A DNA stretch of 64,000 nucleotides from Dorea sp. 5-2 (GCF_000403455.2 NZ_KE159794.1:220933-284932), one strand, 5' to 3'; positions 1 through 8,749 are shown, counted from the stretch's first letter. Numbers and translations: made by a program. Notes: generated from the letters alone by a model not told the origin.

Positions 1-45
1 CTGAAGCGCCTCATAGACGTCCTTATCCAGATATTCTCGTTTCAT
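1..45 (-). CDS. 5' end of an unidentified gene (cut by window edge)
   Basis: Fifteen codons are visible, beginning MKREYLDKDV and running off the left edge. The ATG is preceded by a good Shine-Dalgarno site (AGGAGA, about 8 bases upstream), which supports a real start. Too little protein is present to name a family. It is divergent from the small plus-strand gene at 221. Confidence 0.55.
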   Translation of the reverse strand, partial: MKREYLDKDVYEALQ

Positions 46-220
46 AGCGCATTCTCTCCTGCCCGCTGTTCCATACTTTTTTCCATATTTTTCCAAAATT
101 GTATATGAAAGATAATTTATCACAGAAATCGACGAAATTCAACATCTCCCGGACAATTACTTGATAATTCCATACCGCTGTGATAAACTGCCAGTATATT
201 ATTTCTTGCGAGGTGTTGTT

Positions 221-526
221 ATGATCTCTATACTGGGACTTTCTGTCAAAGTATTAAAAAGAGAGCCATTTTCAGGCTCTCAGGGAGGAATGCGGTATTA
301 TCTTGCGGCATCCGGCGATTCCCTCGCCGCTTATGTCTATCCGGAACCCTGGTGCTTCGAAGCAACCCCTGACGGGCAAAAGGAGAAGAAAGAATTCCCC
401 TTCTCCCAGGAAGGCCTTGACGAAGCTGTTCGTTGGATCGACTCCCGTTATCAGGAGGATCATGACCAATGGACGCGCATAGATAAGGATAAGATGCGGA
501 TACTTCTTTCCGCCGATATTTCCTGA
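221..526 (+). CDS. conserved-looking small hypothetical protein, 101 aa
   Basis: The family and function are not recognised. The protein is soluble and hydrophilic, with no signal peptide or membrane segment, and ends in a charged stretch. An in-frame TTG 60 bases upstream is rejected as the start because the ATG at 221 follows GCGAGGTG, a fair ribosome site, and because the extra residues look unlike the rest. A weak promoter (TTGATA at 161-166, 17-base spacer, TAAACT) would fit this start. It converges on the Na/Pi transporter gene, with only 18 bases between the two stops. Confidence 0.6.
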   Translation: MISILGLSVKVLKREPFSGSQGGMRYYLAASGDSLAAYVYPEPWCFEATPDGQKEKKEFPFSQEGLDEAVRWIDSRYQEDHDQWTRIDKDKMRILLSADIS

Positions 527-544
527 AACGGCAGGAATGCATCT

Positions 545-2182
545 TTAGACACGCTCCAGGACTTCCTCCGCAATATTTCTGGCATGGTCTGAGATACGCT
601 CCAGACATACCAATGCATCCAGAAAGACGATCCCCGCTTCCGTGCTGCACTGATTACTTGCCAGACGCTTGATATGCTTACTGCGCAGGGCAATCTCCAG
701 ATCATCCGCCTGCGTCTCTTTCTCGATCACCTTAAGCGCTTTCTCCCGGTTCTGTTCCACAAAGGCTTCATATGCATACTGATAGCTGTCCACACATACC
801 TCGAACATCTCTTTCAGCTGTGCGCTTCCCACCTCGGAGAAGGACGCTTTCTTCTCATACAGAGATTCCGCGAATTCCGATATATTCTCACAGTAATCGC
901 TGATACGCTCAATATCAGAAACCATCTGCAGAAGATGCGCCACATCCTGATGCTCTTTCTCGCTGATCTGCAGCCCGCTCAGTTTGATAGCATAACCAGT
1001 GATCCCTGCGCTGAGCTTATCCACCGTAGTCTCTTCTTCTTTCAAAAGGCTGATCTCTTCTTCCTTCAGCGTGAACAATACGCCCTTTGCTACCTGAAGA
1101 GACTCTGCCACGATCTCTCCCATCCGAGCTACTTCCCGGACGGTTGACTGCAGCGCGATTCCAGGCGTCTCCAGGATACGGTCGTCCAGAAGCACCTCGC
1201 TCTTATCTTGTTCATCCTCATCCGCATGCCCGATCTTCTTAGATAACCGGATGATCCAGTCGGACAGCGGGAATAATATCACCGTCGTCCCGATATTGAA
1301 AAAAGTATGCACCATACTGATCTCTGTCTGCGAGATATAGCCAAACCCGATCTCCGGGTTCACGAATTCATAATAGATGATCGCCGCCGCGCTGAATAGT
1401 CCCGTACCGATGATATTGAACAAAAGATGCATAAGCGCCGCCGTCCTGGCATTCTTCTTCGCCCCGAGACTTGACAGGATCGCTGTCACACAAGTACCGA
1501 TATTCTGGCCCATGATGATATAGACTGCCGCACTAAAGGGAACCAGCCCTGCCGCCGCAAGGCTCTGCAGGATACCTACGGATGCGGACGAACTCTGGAT
1601 CACAGCCGTCACCACCGTACCGGCAAGGATACCAAGCAGCGGATTATCGCCAAGCGTCACAAAGAGGCTGCAGAAACTTTCGGACTCCTGCAAAGGCGCC
1701 ACCGCGGACGACATGGTCGTAATACCGATAAACAACAATCCGAAACCAATAATGATACTGGCGATCTCTTTGGAAGAACGTCTCTTGCCTGTCAGCATAA
1801 TGATGACTCCCAGCATGACTGCGATCGGCGCCAGTTTCGAAGGGCTTAGGAACTTCGCCCATTCTACTGCGGACACTAACCATCCGGTTACCGTAGTTCC
1901 AATATTCGCGCCCATGATCACGCCCATCGCCTGGGTCAGATTCATGATCCCCGCATTGACAAAACCGACCACCATGACGGTCGTCGCAGACGAACTCTGG
2001 ATCACGGCGGTAATCGCCGCGCCCAGGATAACTCCCATTAGTTTGTTCTTGGTCAGGATCTCAAGCAGCGACTTCATCTTATTTCCGGCTGCATTCTCAA
2101 GCCCCTGTGCCATGATCTGCATCCCGTAGATGAACATCCCCAGACCGCCGACAAAAGGAACGATGATATCTAAGTAACTCAT
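545..2182 (-). CDS. Na/Pi cotransporter family protein with C-terminal PhoU-like domain
   Basis: A 545-aa membrane protein of the sodium-dependent phosphate cotransporter (PNaS/NptA) type. The first 310 or so residues hold two related hydrophobic halves, each with the family signature QSSSA (QSSSATTVMVVGF early, VIQSSSASVGIL later). The C-terminal 200 residues are soluble and helical and resemble PhoU, a regulatory domain usual in the bacterial members. Length matches the family. The start has a strong ribosome site (TAGGAGGAGATTA). Expected role: sodium-coupled phosphate uptake across the cytoplasmic membrane. A perfect 8-bp hairpin separates it from spoVAE upstream, so it is probably not part of the sporulation operon. 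Confidence 0.88.
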   Translation of the reverse strand: MSYLDIIVPFVGGLGMFIYGMQIMAQGLENAAGNKMKSLLEILTKNKLMGVILGAAITAVIQSSSATTVMVVGFVNAGIMNLTQAMGVIMGANIGTTVTGWLVSAVEWAKFLSPSKLAPIAVMLGVIIMLTGKRRSSKEIASIIIGFGLLFIGITTMSSAVAPLQESESFCSLFVTLGDNPLLGILAGTVVTAVIQSSSASVGILQSLAAAGLVPFSAAVYIIMGQNIGTCVTAILSSLGAKKNARTAALMHLLFNIIGTGLFSAAAIIYYEFVNPEIGFGYISQTEISMVHTFFNIGTTVILFPLSDWIIRLSKKIGHADEDEQDKSEVLLDDRILETPGIALQSTVREVARMGEIVAESLQVAKGVLFTLKEEEISLLKEEETTVDKLSAGITGYAIKLSGLQISEKEHQDVAHLLQMVSDIERISDYCENISEFAESLYEKKASFSEVGSAQLKEMFEVCVDSYQYAYEAFVEQNREKALKVIEKETQADDLEIALRSKHIKRLASNQCSTEAGIVFLDALVCLERISDHARNIAEEVLERV

Positions 2183-2212
2183 TAATCTCCTCCTAAAGTA
2201 AAGAATGTACGC

Positions 2213-2235
2213 CCGGGATCTTCTCTCGATCCCGG
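2213..2235. repeat. perfect 8-bp inverted repeat between spoVAE and the Na/Pi transporter
   Basis: CCGGGATC, a 7-base loop, then GATCCCGG. Neither strand has a T-run after it, so it is not a standard intrinsic terminator. It lies about 30 bases upstream of the transporter start and may be an operator or leader hairpin. Confidence 0.45.
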
Positions 2236-2325
2236 ATGATCGTTGTGTCTTCTATCCGACATTTTCAAGATACCATCTATTCCCCATGAAAGCAAGTTCT
2301 TTTTCATATGCAGAAAAATTTCCAC

Positions 2326-2682
2326 TTATCTCTTCATCTTCGGATCAAACACTAACGACGCCAGGTAACTGAATATCAAAGCGGCGGATATCCCCACGGC
2401 GCTTGCTTTGAAGCCTCCCAGGAAGATTCCGATGAAGCCTTCCTTGTCTACCGCTTCTTTCACACCTTTCCACAAGAGGTTCCCGAATCCGGTCAGCGGC
2501 ACACTGGCGCCTGCCCCCGCGAAATCCTGAAAGGGCTGATAGACCTTGACCGCCCCAAGCACCGCTCCGGTACAGACCAGAAGCACCATGACGCGCCCCG
2601 GCATGAGCTTGGTCCTGTCAAGAAGGATCTGCACGGCGGCGCAGATCAGCCCTCCTACCCAAAATGCATTCACATAATCCAT
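2326..2682 (-). CDS. spoVAE: stage V sporulation protein AE
   Basis: A 118-aa hydrophobic protein with about three membrane segments, matching SpoVAE (SpoVAEb) in length and in its conserved glycine-rich patch (VPLTGFGNLLWKG). SpoVA proteins form the inner-membrane channel that moves dipicolinic acid with Ca2+ into the forespore and releases it at germination. It is the last gene of the cluster, 25 bases after spoVAD. The start has AGGAGA about 9 bases upstream. It resembles SpoVAC, as these two families share the same fold and the VPITGFAN-type motif. Confidence 0.93.
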   Translation of the reverse strand: MDYVNAFWVGGLICAAVQILLDRTKLMPGRVMVLLVCTGAVLGAVKVYQPFQDFAGAGASVPLTGFGNLLWKGVKEAVDKEGFIGIFLGGFKASAVGISAALIFSYLASLVFDPKMKR

Positions 2683-2707
2683 ATCTTAGATCTCCTGTTC
2701 GTATTTT

Positions 2708-3721
2708 TTAGCAGTGTTCCAGTACGATCCCATGCGCAATCCCCGGTACACTGGAGCCTTCATTGTAACTCACGGTGGACATAAGCGCCCCTGTCGGCAC
2801 AAAGAGAACCCGATTCCACTCTCCCCTCTCGATCTTCGGCAGGATATAGGCGGATAAAGTCGTCGCCGCACACCCGCAGCCGCTTCCTCCGGCATGGGTA
2901 TCCTGGGTCTTCTGGTCAAAGATGGTCATTCCGCAGTCCATATGGTTCTTCTTGATATCGCATTCCTTGCCCCTCATCAGGTCAAAGAGAATACTCTGCC
3001 CCACATATCCCAGATCGCCAGTCACGATCCGGTTATAGTCATCCGGCGTACGCCCGAAGTCCTTCATGTTCCGCAGGATGGTATCGCACGCCGCCGGCGC
3101 CATACACGCCCCCATATTCTGGGAATCTTTCAGTCCATAATCCACGATCTTGCCTACGGTCACACCGGTGATCCTCACATGGCTCCTCCTGGTTCCTACA
3201 AGAAACGCCGCGCTTCCCGTAACCGTCCACTGCGCGGACAGCGGGCGCTGATTCGCATATCCCAGAGGAAAACGGAACTCCTTCTCCGCACTTCCAAAGT
3301 GGCTGGAGGTCACGGCAAGCATCATGCCGCCGTATCCTGCCGCCACACTCATGGCGGCAAGAGCCAGAGCCTCCCCTGACGTCGAACAGGCGCCGAACAG
3401 CCCGAACATCGGGATTCCCAGTTCTTTTACTCCCCCGGACGTCGCGGTCCCCTGCCTCAGAAGGTCGCCTCCGAACAGATATCTGACGTCTGCCGCCTCT
3501 ATATGCGCTTTCCCCATCGCACGTTGGCACGCCTCTTTCTGCATGGTACTCTCCGCCTCTTCCCATGTATTTTCGCCGAACAGATCTTCGGTCTCTACCA
3601 TATCGAACATCTTGCCAAGCGGCCCTTCTCCCTCTTTCTTTCCTGCAACAGACGCACTGCTGACCAGATAGGGAGACTCCCTGAATGCAATACTTTGTAT
3701 CCCTTTTACCATCTGTCTCAT
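2708..3721 (-). CDS. spoVAD: stage V sporulation protein AD
   Basis: A 337-aa soluble protein of the SpoVAD family, which has a thiolase-like fold and binds dipicolinic acid on the coat side of the inner membrane. Recognisable family segments are the GxxGACSTSGEALALA stretch, DLGYVGQSILFDL, and the glycine/cysteine-rich GGSGCGCAA near the C-terminus. Length is as expected. It lies between spoVAC (20 bases upstream) and spoVAE, the usual order. The ATG follows AAGGGAG. Confidence 0.95.
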   Translation of the reverse strand: MRQMVKGIQSIAFRESPYLVSSASVAGKKEGEGPLGKMFDMVETEDLFGENTWEEAESTMQKEACQRAMGKAHIEAADVRYLFGGDLLRQGTATSGGVKELGIPMFGLFGACSTSGEALALAAMSVAAGYGGMMLAVTSSHFGSAEKEFRFPLGYANQRPLSAQWTVTGSAAFLVGTRRSHVRITGVTVGKIVDYGLKDSQNMGACMAPAACDTILRNMKDFGRTPDDYNRIVTGDLGYVGQSILFDLMRGKECDIKKNHMDCGMTIFDQKTQDTHAGGSGCGCAATTLSAYILPKIERGEWNRVLFVPTGALMSTVSYNEGSSVPGIAHGIVLEHC

Positions 3722-3741
3722 ACTCCCTTTCCTTCTGAACT

Positions 3742-4203
3742 TTATGACAAGATCCCGCTTATCTTAAGCAGCCAGTATATAAGCCCCAAAAGCCAGCTCG
3801 TGAAGACTCCGTACAGGATCACAGGACCCGCGATGGTGAAGATCTTACATCCGATCCCCATTACCTGTCCCTCTTTCTTATACTCGATCGCCGGCGCCGC
3901 AACTGAATTCGCAAATCCGGTGATCGGTACCAGGGTGCCCGCGCCTCCCCATTTGGCAATGCGGGGATAGATGTTAAAGCCTGTCAGCAATACACTGATC
4001 ACTATCAGTACCATAGATGTCCAGCCTCCGCTGATATCCTTGTCAAGCCCCATCTTCTCACAATAATTCAGGATCGCCTGCCCCACCGTACAGATCACGC
4101 CTCCGGCTACGAATGCCTTCGCCATATTCGCCGGAAGATTATGAACCGGGGTTTTTTGTTTCACATAATTTTCATATGCCTGCTGCTGCTTTTGCTTGTC
4201 CAA
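3742..4203 (-). CDS. spoVAC: stage V sporulation protein AC
   Basis: A 153-aa membrane protein with several hydrophobic segments and the family motif VPITGFANSV, typical of SpoVAC, a mechanosensitive-type component of the dipicolinate channel. The N-terminal 30 residues are glutamine- and lysine-rich and cytoplasmic. The start codon appears to be TTG, chosen because GAGGAGGTAACGAAAA lies directly upstream. It is 14 bases after spoVAB in the same operon. Confidence 0.93.
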   Translation of the reverse strand: MDKQKQQQAYENYVKQKTPVHNLPANMAKAFVAGGVICTVGQAILNYCEKMGLDKDISGGWTSMVLIVISVLLTGFNIYPRIAKWGGAGTLVPITGFANSVAAPAIEYKKEGQVMGIGCKIFTIAGPVILYGVFTSWLLGLIYWLLKISGILS

Positions 4204-4217
4204 TTTTCGTTACCTCC

Positions 4218-4634
4218 TCAGAATCTGTTAAAGAAGAATAGAAATGCGCCCAGTCCCTTGCCAAGTGCGACTCCAAGGATCACATACTGGATCCCGCGGA
4301 GCAGCTTCACCCGGCGGACGAAGATCGGGAACACATCCAGGATCTCGGCAAGCGCCATGGACCAGCATCCCACGAAGATTCCGCCGAACAGACCGAATAT
4401 GGGGACGATCCATGCTCCATACGGGATCTCGATCTGATAGATGAAGAACAGATTCCCCAGGATACCTCCAAGCGCAACGCTGTCCTCGTACAACATGATA
4501 TACTCGCCCGTATGGGTTCTGTCCGCAAAGTCCGATATGACTCCAAGCCCGCTGATGAATGAGAATAACCCGCCCGCCACTACCATCCCCGCGCTAAGTC
4601 CGATGACTGCCATCAGGATCTGTACTGTCCACAT
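4218..4634 (-). CDS. spoVAB: stage V sporulation protein AB
   Basis: A 138-aa hydrophobic protein with four likely membrane spans, matching SpoVAB in size, position and in the central ALGGILGNLFF segment. It overlaps the 3' end of spoVAA by 41 bases, and its ribosome site (AAGGAG) lies inside spoVAA, so translation is likely coupled. It is part of the SpoVA dipicolinate transport cluster; the biochemical role of this subunit is not well defined. Confidence 0.92.
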   Translation of the reverse strand: MWTVQILMAVIGLSAGMVVAGGLFSFISGLGVISDFADRTHTGEYIMLYEDSVALGGILGNLFFIYQIEIPYGAWIVPIFGLFGGIFVGCWSMALAEILDVFPIFVRRVKLLRGIQYVILGVALGKGLGAFLFFFNRF

Positions 4635-5268
4635 CCAGTTCTTTCTCCTTTCTGGAATACGTCTCGATCAGAGTCGTCTGGATATCATTCTCATAGAGAC
4701 GCATCTCAACCTCCATAGGCGTCGGATCGACGGTGAATTTCTTCTTACCGAAATGATTGAAAAAGGTAAGGATCCCGATGATCAGCCCGATACTGTAGGT
4801 AAGCTCCAATATGGTGAATCCGTCGGACTGCCGCCCGGTCAGTAATTCATAGATCTGCGCAAACATCTTCGTGGTATCAACATCGTTATTAAAAGCCATA
4901 ATAGAGAAGGCGGCGCCCAGGAAACTTATGATGACCACGATCACTGCTTTGGCATAGTGTACCGCGCCTCCGGCGGTCTGCTGTTCCTCGTAGGTAACGA
5001 TGAAATCAGTCTCGCCCATATTCTGTACTTCGATATTGGGATAGCATTCATGGATACTCCGGATCACCTTGAGGATCGAAACGGCGGTGCGGTTCTGATG
5101 CTTATCATCCACGTGATGGAATTTCAGCAGCTTTATCGCCTTGATCCTGGATACGACCGAAGGGTTAGAACATTCCAGCGTAAGGACGTCCCCAAGTGTG
5201 ACATCCGGCTTCGTGACTTCAATGTCTCTGTCCGCTTTGATATATACGGTTTCATTGCTGCCTGCCAT
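4594..5268 (-). CDS. spoVAA: stage V sporulation protein AA
   Basis: A 224-aa protein beginning MAGSNETVYIKADRDIEV, matching SpoVAA: a soluble N-terminal domain (about residues 1-110) and two membrane segments in the C-terminal half. An upstream ATG at 5295 was rejected because it has no ribosome site, while the ATG at 5268 follows AGGGG at 6 bases. It starts 2 bases after the stop of the small membrane gene and overlaps spoVAB, so the cluster is tightly coupled. Confidence 0.92.
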   Translation of the reverse strand: MAGSNETVYIKADRDIEVTKPDVTLGDVLTLECSNPSVVSRIKAIKLLKFHHVDDKHQNRTAVSILKVIRSIHECYPNIEVQNMGETDFIVTYEEQQTAGGAVHYAKAVIVVIISFLGAAFSIMAFNNDVDTTKMFAQIYELLTGRQSDGFTILELTYSIGLIIGILTFFNHFGKKKFTVDPTPMEVEMRLYENDIQTTLIETYSRKEKELDVDSTDPDGSHRT

Positions 5269-5270
5269 GC

Positions 5271-5516
5271 CTATCCCCTGCCTTCCGCCTGCCATACATT
5301 CCGCACGCCGTGCACTCCGGCAAAGGATTCATCCTGACGCCCGCCGCCGGCTTCGGCATGCTCTTCGGTATAAGATACATCCTGACGCACCAGCGTTCCC
5401 TCATCCGGATCGCTGCTGCCCATCACGTCGTTCATATAATAGACTATGCCGACGATCACCGCGATCATCACGATGCAGACCAGACAGATCCGTATCTTTC
5501 TTCTTGCTTCATCCAT
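5271..5516 (-). CDS. small single-span membrane protein between sigF and spoVAA
   Basis: An 81-aa protein: a short basic N-terminus (MDEARRKIR), one membrane helix (about residues 10-28), then a polar acidic tail. The ATG at 5516 follows AAGGTGG and is preferred to a GTG three codons earlier. The family is not recognised. Its place between sigF and spoVAA in one operon suggests that it is made in the forespore with the SpoVA proteins, perhaps as an accessory membrane subunit; this is inference from context. Confidence 0.75.
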   Translation of the reverse strand: MDEARRKIRICLVCIVMIAVIVGIVYYMNDVMGSSDPDEGTLVRQDVSYTEEHAEAGGGRQDESFAGVHGVRNVWQAEGRG

Positions 5517-5585
5517 ACTTTCCACCTTCTTTATTCCTTTTAGCGTTTAGTATGGATGATCTGTCAGAAAATATACATCATGTTT

Positions 5586-6299
5586 TCAGATTTTTTCTCT
5601 GAGATTCTTCAAGATCTTCTTCTCCATCCGCGACACCTGTACCTGAGAAATACCAAGGACGTCGCCCACCTGCGTCTGCGTCTGGTTCGCAAAATATCTC
5701 AGATAGATCAGCCGGCGCTCTTCTTTATTCAGATATGTAAGCAGCTGTCCAAGCAGCATATGGTTCAGCAGTTTCTCTTCGCCTCCCTCTTGATCCGGAA
5801 GCTTATCCATCAGCCGTATCTCCTGCCCCTCCTTCTGATAGATCGGCTTGTACAGAGATTCAATATCCCCGCTGGCGTCCAGGGCCTGCGTAAGCTCTTC
5901 CTTCGCCACTCCCAGACATTCGGCGATCTCCAGGATCGTCGGCTCCCGCCCCCACTGTTCCTGCAGCCTCTCCTGGCAGAGATATGCTTTGTAGGCAAGT
6001 TCCTTAAGCGATCTGCTTACTTTGATCATCCCGTCGTCTCTCAGGAAACGTTTGATCTCTCCTGCGATCATCGGAACCGCATAGGTCGAGAATTTCACCT
6101 CATAGGAGAGGTCGAACTTGTCGATCGCCTTTAACAGTCCGATACTCCCGATCTGAAACAGATCCTCTGCTTCCACGCCCCTGTTATGGAACCGCCTGAC
6201 AATGCACCAGACAAGCCCGGTATTCTCCTCTACCAACTGTGCCTTCGCTTCTTCATCCCCTTCGTGAGATCTCTGAATCAAAGCGATTGTTCGGTCCAT
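5586..6299 (-). CDS. sigF: RNA polymerase sporulation sigma factor F
   Basis: A 237-aa sigma-70-family factor. Region 2 contains FSTYAVPMIAGEIKRFLRDD, a hallmark of SigF/SigG/SigB-type factors, followed by region 3 and by region 4 with a helix-turn-helix (TQTQVGDVLGISQVQVSRME). Directly after spoIIAB (22-base overlap), it completes the spoIIA operon, which identifies it as SigF rather than SigG. It directs early forespore transcription and is held inactive by SpoIIAB until SpoIIAA releases it. Confidence 0.96.
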   Translation of the reverse strand: MDRTIALIQRSHEGDEEAKAQLVEENTGLVWCIVRRFHNRGVEAEDLFQIGSIGLLKAIDKFDLSYEVKFSTYAVPMIAGEIKRFLRDDGMIKVSRSLKELAYKAYLCQERLQEQWGREPTILEIAECLGVAKEELTQALDASGDIESLYKPIYQKEGQEIRLMDKLPDQEGGEEKLLNHMLLGQLLTYLNKEERRLIYLRYFANQTQTQVGDVLGISQVQVSRMEKKILKNLREKI

Positions 6300-6733
6300 A
6301 GTCTGCGTCCTTTTCCAATAGTTTTGTCCATCTTCACCGTCGTTCCTTTCCCCGGTTCCGAGACTACCGTGAGATGATCCATGAAAGCTTCCATGAAGGA
6401 AAAGCCCATCCCGGACCGCTCAAGCTCCGGCCTTGTGGTAAAGAGCGGTTCCATCGCCTGTTTCACGTCTTCTATTCCTTTTCCCGTATCTTCGATCTCC
6501 AGATATAAGGTCTTTCCTTCCGTGCGGCAGCGGATACAGATACTATGTACTTCATTCTCATATCCGTGGATGATGGCGTTGGTCACCGCCTCGGACACCG
6601 CGGTCTTCACATCCGACACCTCCTCCACCGTAGGGTTTAGCGACGTCATAAACGCCGCTACTGTTACTCTGGCAAATGATTCGTTAGAAGAGCGGCTGTC
6701 AAATATCAGCTGCATCTCATTGGTATGTTCCAT
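6278..6733 (-). CDS. spoIIAB: anti-sigma F factor (serine kinase)
   Basis: A 151-aa GHKL-type ATPase. The N box is EAVTNAIIHGY, the G1 box EDTGKGIED, and the G2 region RSGMGFSFMEAFMD. SpoIIAB binds SigF and also phosphorylates SpoIIAA. The ATG follows immediately after the spoIIAA stop (TAGATG), with GAGGAGG in the end of spoIIAA, so translation is coupled and subunit ratios are fixed. Length is standard. Confidence 0.96.
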   Translation of the reverse strand: MEHTNEMQLIFDSRSSNESFARVTVAAFMTSLNPTVEEVSDVKTAVSEAVTNAIIHGYENEVHSICIRCRTEGKTLYLEIEDTGKGIEDVKQAMEPLFTTRPELERSGMGFSFMEAFMDHLTVVSEPGKGTTVKMDKTIGKGRRLWTEQSL

Positions 6734-7045
6734 CTACTTTTCCTCCTCATAGATCTGCATGATTTTTGTTACTCCCGACATCGTCAATATCTTCTTCATT
6801 CTTTCATTCGTATGCACTGCGCACACTTCTCCTCCCAGCATATAGATCCGCTTATACCGTCCCATGATCACGCCGATCCCTGAACTATCCATGAAATTTG
6901 TCTCCTTAAAATCAAATATCACATAACGGATATGGTTATGCTCGATCAGATAATCCGACTCTTTCCTGATCTCTTCCGCATTGTGATGATCCAGCTCATT
7001 GGGAAGGAATACCGTCAGGCAGTTCTCCTGTACCTGATATTTCAT
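6734..7045 (-). CDS. spoIIAA: anti-sigma F factor antagonist
   Basis: A 103-aa STAS-domain protein. The phosphorylatable serine lies in MDSSGIGVIMGRYK. Dephosphorylated SpoIIAA binds SpoIIAB and frees SigF. The start at 7045 (MKYQVQENCL) is chosen over a longer reading because AAAGGAGGAGCAGT lies directly before it and the extra upstream residues are not STAS-like. First gene of the spoIIA operon. A sigma-H promoter is expected upstream but I could not pick one confidently; a 95-base inverted-repeat element ends 68 bases upstream. Confidence 0.96.
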   Translation of the reverse strand: MKYQVQENCLTVFLPNELDHHNAEEIRKESDYLIEHNHIRYVIFDFKETNFMDSSGIGVIMGRYKRIYMLGGEVCAVHTNERMKKILTMSGVTKIMQIYEEEK

Positions 7046-7112
7046 ACTGCTCCTCCTTTCATTCCTGTACTCCGGAACATGTCCGAAAAGCGCTTTGCGG
7101 CAATCATAAAAG

Positions 7113-7207
7113 GGCTGCCGCAAAATGCAGCTCATACACAATATATGGCATTGATCCTACAATCCTTATCCACATATTGTATATAAACTGTATTTTGCGA
7201 CAGCCCT
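7113..7207. repeat. MITE-like element with 37-bp terminal inverted repeats
   Basis: Left arm 7113-7149 begins GGGCTGCCGCAAAATGCAG; the reverse complement of right arm 7171-7207 begins GGGCTGTCGCAAAATACAG. About 30 of 37 positions match, and the differences are transitions, so the RNA could pair through G-U. A 21-base centre separates the arms. It lies between the TPR gene and spoIIAA. It could be a small non-autonomous element or a transcription-terminating hairpin. No target duplication is evident. Confidence 0.6.
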
Positions 7208-7229
7208 CTCCTTCGTATATCAAGACGGA

Positions 7230-8579
7230 TTATTCTTCTTCCTCTTCTTCGGCGCCTCCATTCTGAGCGTCCAGCGCCTCCTTGGCGTTCTTCGCGGCAT
7301 CCGTATCCGGATAACTTTCTATCAGCTTCTGGTACTTCAGATTCGCCTGGTCCTGATCGCCGCTGTTCTCATACGCCTGGGCGAGAAGAAGCATCGCGCC
7401 GCCGTCGTCATAGCCTTCGTCCATCTTCATCACCTGTTCAAGATTCACTATGGCGGTGTCATAATTTGCCACTTCGACATTCTGCTTCGAAGTCGTATAA
7501 AGCGAAGAACACAGACGCGGGTAGAGCGTCTCGGTGATCTCATCAAAGCTCTTTCTGCCTTCCGTCCCCAGGGAATCCGGGTTCACCTTGAGAAGCTCCT
7601 CAAGCATCGCCGCGTCACTCATATCATTCGCCAGATAATGCGCCTTCATGACCATCACGATCTCGTAACTTTCCTGGGTAGAAGCCGCCGTTGCCTGCAC
7701 ATTCTCTGTCTCTTCACTGGTTGACCGGTATCCGTCAAGCTCCTTTTTCAGCGCGCTGATCTGGGCGGTCTGGGTCGCTATCTGATCGCTGAACTCTACG
7801 GTCTGTATATTCGCCTTCTCCTGGCGCGACGATGTGATCGCCGGCAGGATCAGAAACCACATCACAGCCACGCCCACTGCCAATCCAAGTGTAATATTCA
7901 GGATCGTATGCAGCCCTGCGTTATCCTTGAGCGTATTCGACACCGGCTGGATGATCATCTCATTTCCCAGATTATAGGTGATCGTATGCTTGTCCTTCTT
8001 CTCTCCTTCTTTTATCTTGACATTCCTCGACCTGCGGATCTGGTTCAGTTCGTGCAGGCAGCGGAGCGTGAATTCGTTCGTGGTATCTAATTTGTGCGCC
8101 GTACGGATCGACTGTCTCGCATAGGCGTACTGCTCTGTGTGCATGTAGATCAAGGCAAGGAGTTGGTGCGCCTTCACAAAAGACGGATGTGCGGTCACTG
8201 CTTTCTTAAGCTGGATAATGGCAAGATCCTCGCCATTCTGCCTGCAGTATTCCAGAGACTGGTTATATCTCTTCACCGCCTGATTTATCGCCTCTAGTTC
8301 TCCTTCCTTCTCCCGTAACTTCTGTATGTAATAATTCGCGATGTTATCATGGGACTGAAAATTCTTGCTGAGGATCCACTCCACAAGCGCCTCCATCACA
8401 TCGCCTCTTCCGTAATACACAAGCCCAAGCAGATTCCTAGCCGCGATATTGTCCCTGTTATATTGTAAACTCTTCTTCAACGAAGTGACAGCTCCGGACA
8501 GATCCCGGATCTTCGCTTTCTTCAATCCGTCGTTATACCAGTGCATAGACTGGTAGGAAAGCTTTGTTGTATAATCCAT
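7230..8579 (-). CDS. TPR-repeat membrane protein
   Basis: A 449-aa protein. The first 170 residues are TPR-like helix pairs (AARNLLGLVYYGRGDVMEAL and similar). One membrane helix (about residues 228-250, GLAVGVAVMWFLILPAI) is followed by a coiled-coil-like stretch and further TPR-like repeats near the C-terminus, which ends in a glutamate run. A scaffold or protein-interaction role at the membrane is likely; the exact function is unknown. It follows a 44-aa gene by 20 bases and probably shares an operon with it and folC. The start has AGAGG upstream. Confidence 0.72.
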   Translation of the reverse strand: MDYTTKLSYQSMHWYNDGLKKAKIRDLSGAVTSLKKSLQYNRDNIAARNLLGLVYYGRGDVMEALVEWILSKNFQSHDNIANYYIQKLREKEGELEAINQAVKRYNQSLEYCRQNGEDLAIIQLKKAVTAHPSFVKAHQLLALIYMHTEQYAYARQSIRTAHKLDTTNEFTLRCLHELNQIRRSRNVKIKEGEKKDKHTITYNLGNEMIIQPVSNTLKDNAGLHTILNITLGLAVGVAVMWFLILPAITSSRQEKANIQTVEFSDQIATQTAQISALKKELDGYRSTSEETENVQATAASTQESYEIVMVMKAHYLANDMSDAAMLEELLKVNPDSLGTEGRKSFDEITETLYPRLCSSLYTTSKQNVEVANYDTAIVNLEQVMKMDEGYDDGGAMLLLAQAYENSGDQDQANLKYQKLIESYPDTDAAKNAKEALDAQNGGAEEEEEE

Positions 8580-8599
8580 GTACGAACCTCTATCCTCTT

Positions 8600-8734
8600 C
8601 TACTTGGTCTGTTCTACTACCTCACGCAGGATATCCGTCATATCCGTCAGATCCTCCTGATAAACCGCCTGTTCCAGATCTTCTACCTCCAGGCTTGGCT
8701 GGAACTTCTTAAGCTCCTCTTCAAAATTAAGCAC
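8600..8734 (-). CDS. 44-aa acidic small protein between folC and the TPR gene
   Basis: A short gene that reads GTG-LNFEEELKKFQPSL and ends EVVEQTK. The GTG start follows AAAGGGGGCGGCAACC, a strong ribosome site, and the stop is 20 bases before the TPR gene. It is very acidic and helical with no membrane segment. The spacing and ribosome site support a real gene in the folC-TPR operon; the function is unknown. It may bind the TPR protein, since it is encoded immediately before it. Confidence 0.68.
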   Translation of the reverse strand: MLNFEEELKKFQPSLEVEDLEQAVYQEDLTDMTDILREVVEQTK

Positions 8735-8749
8735 GGTTGCCGCCCCCTT

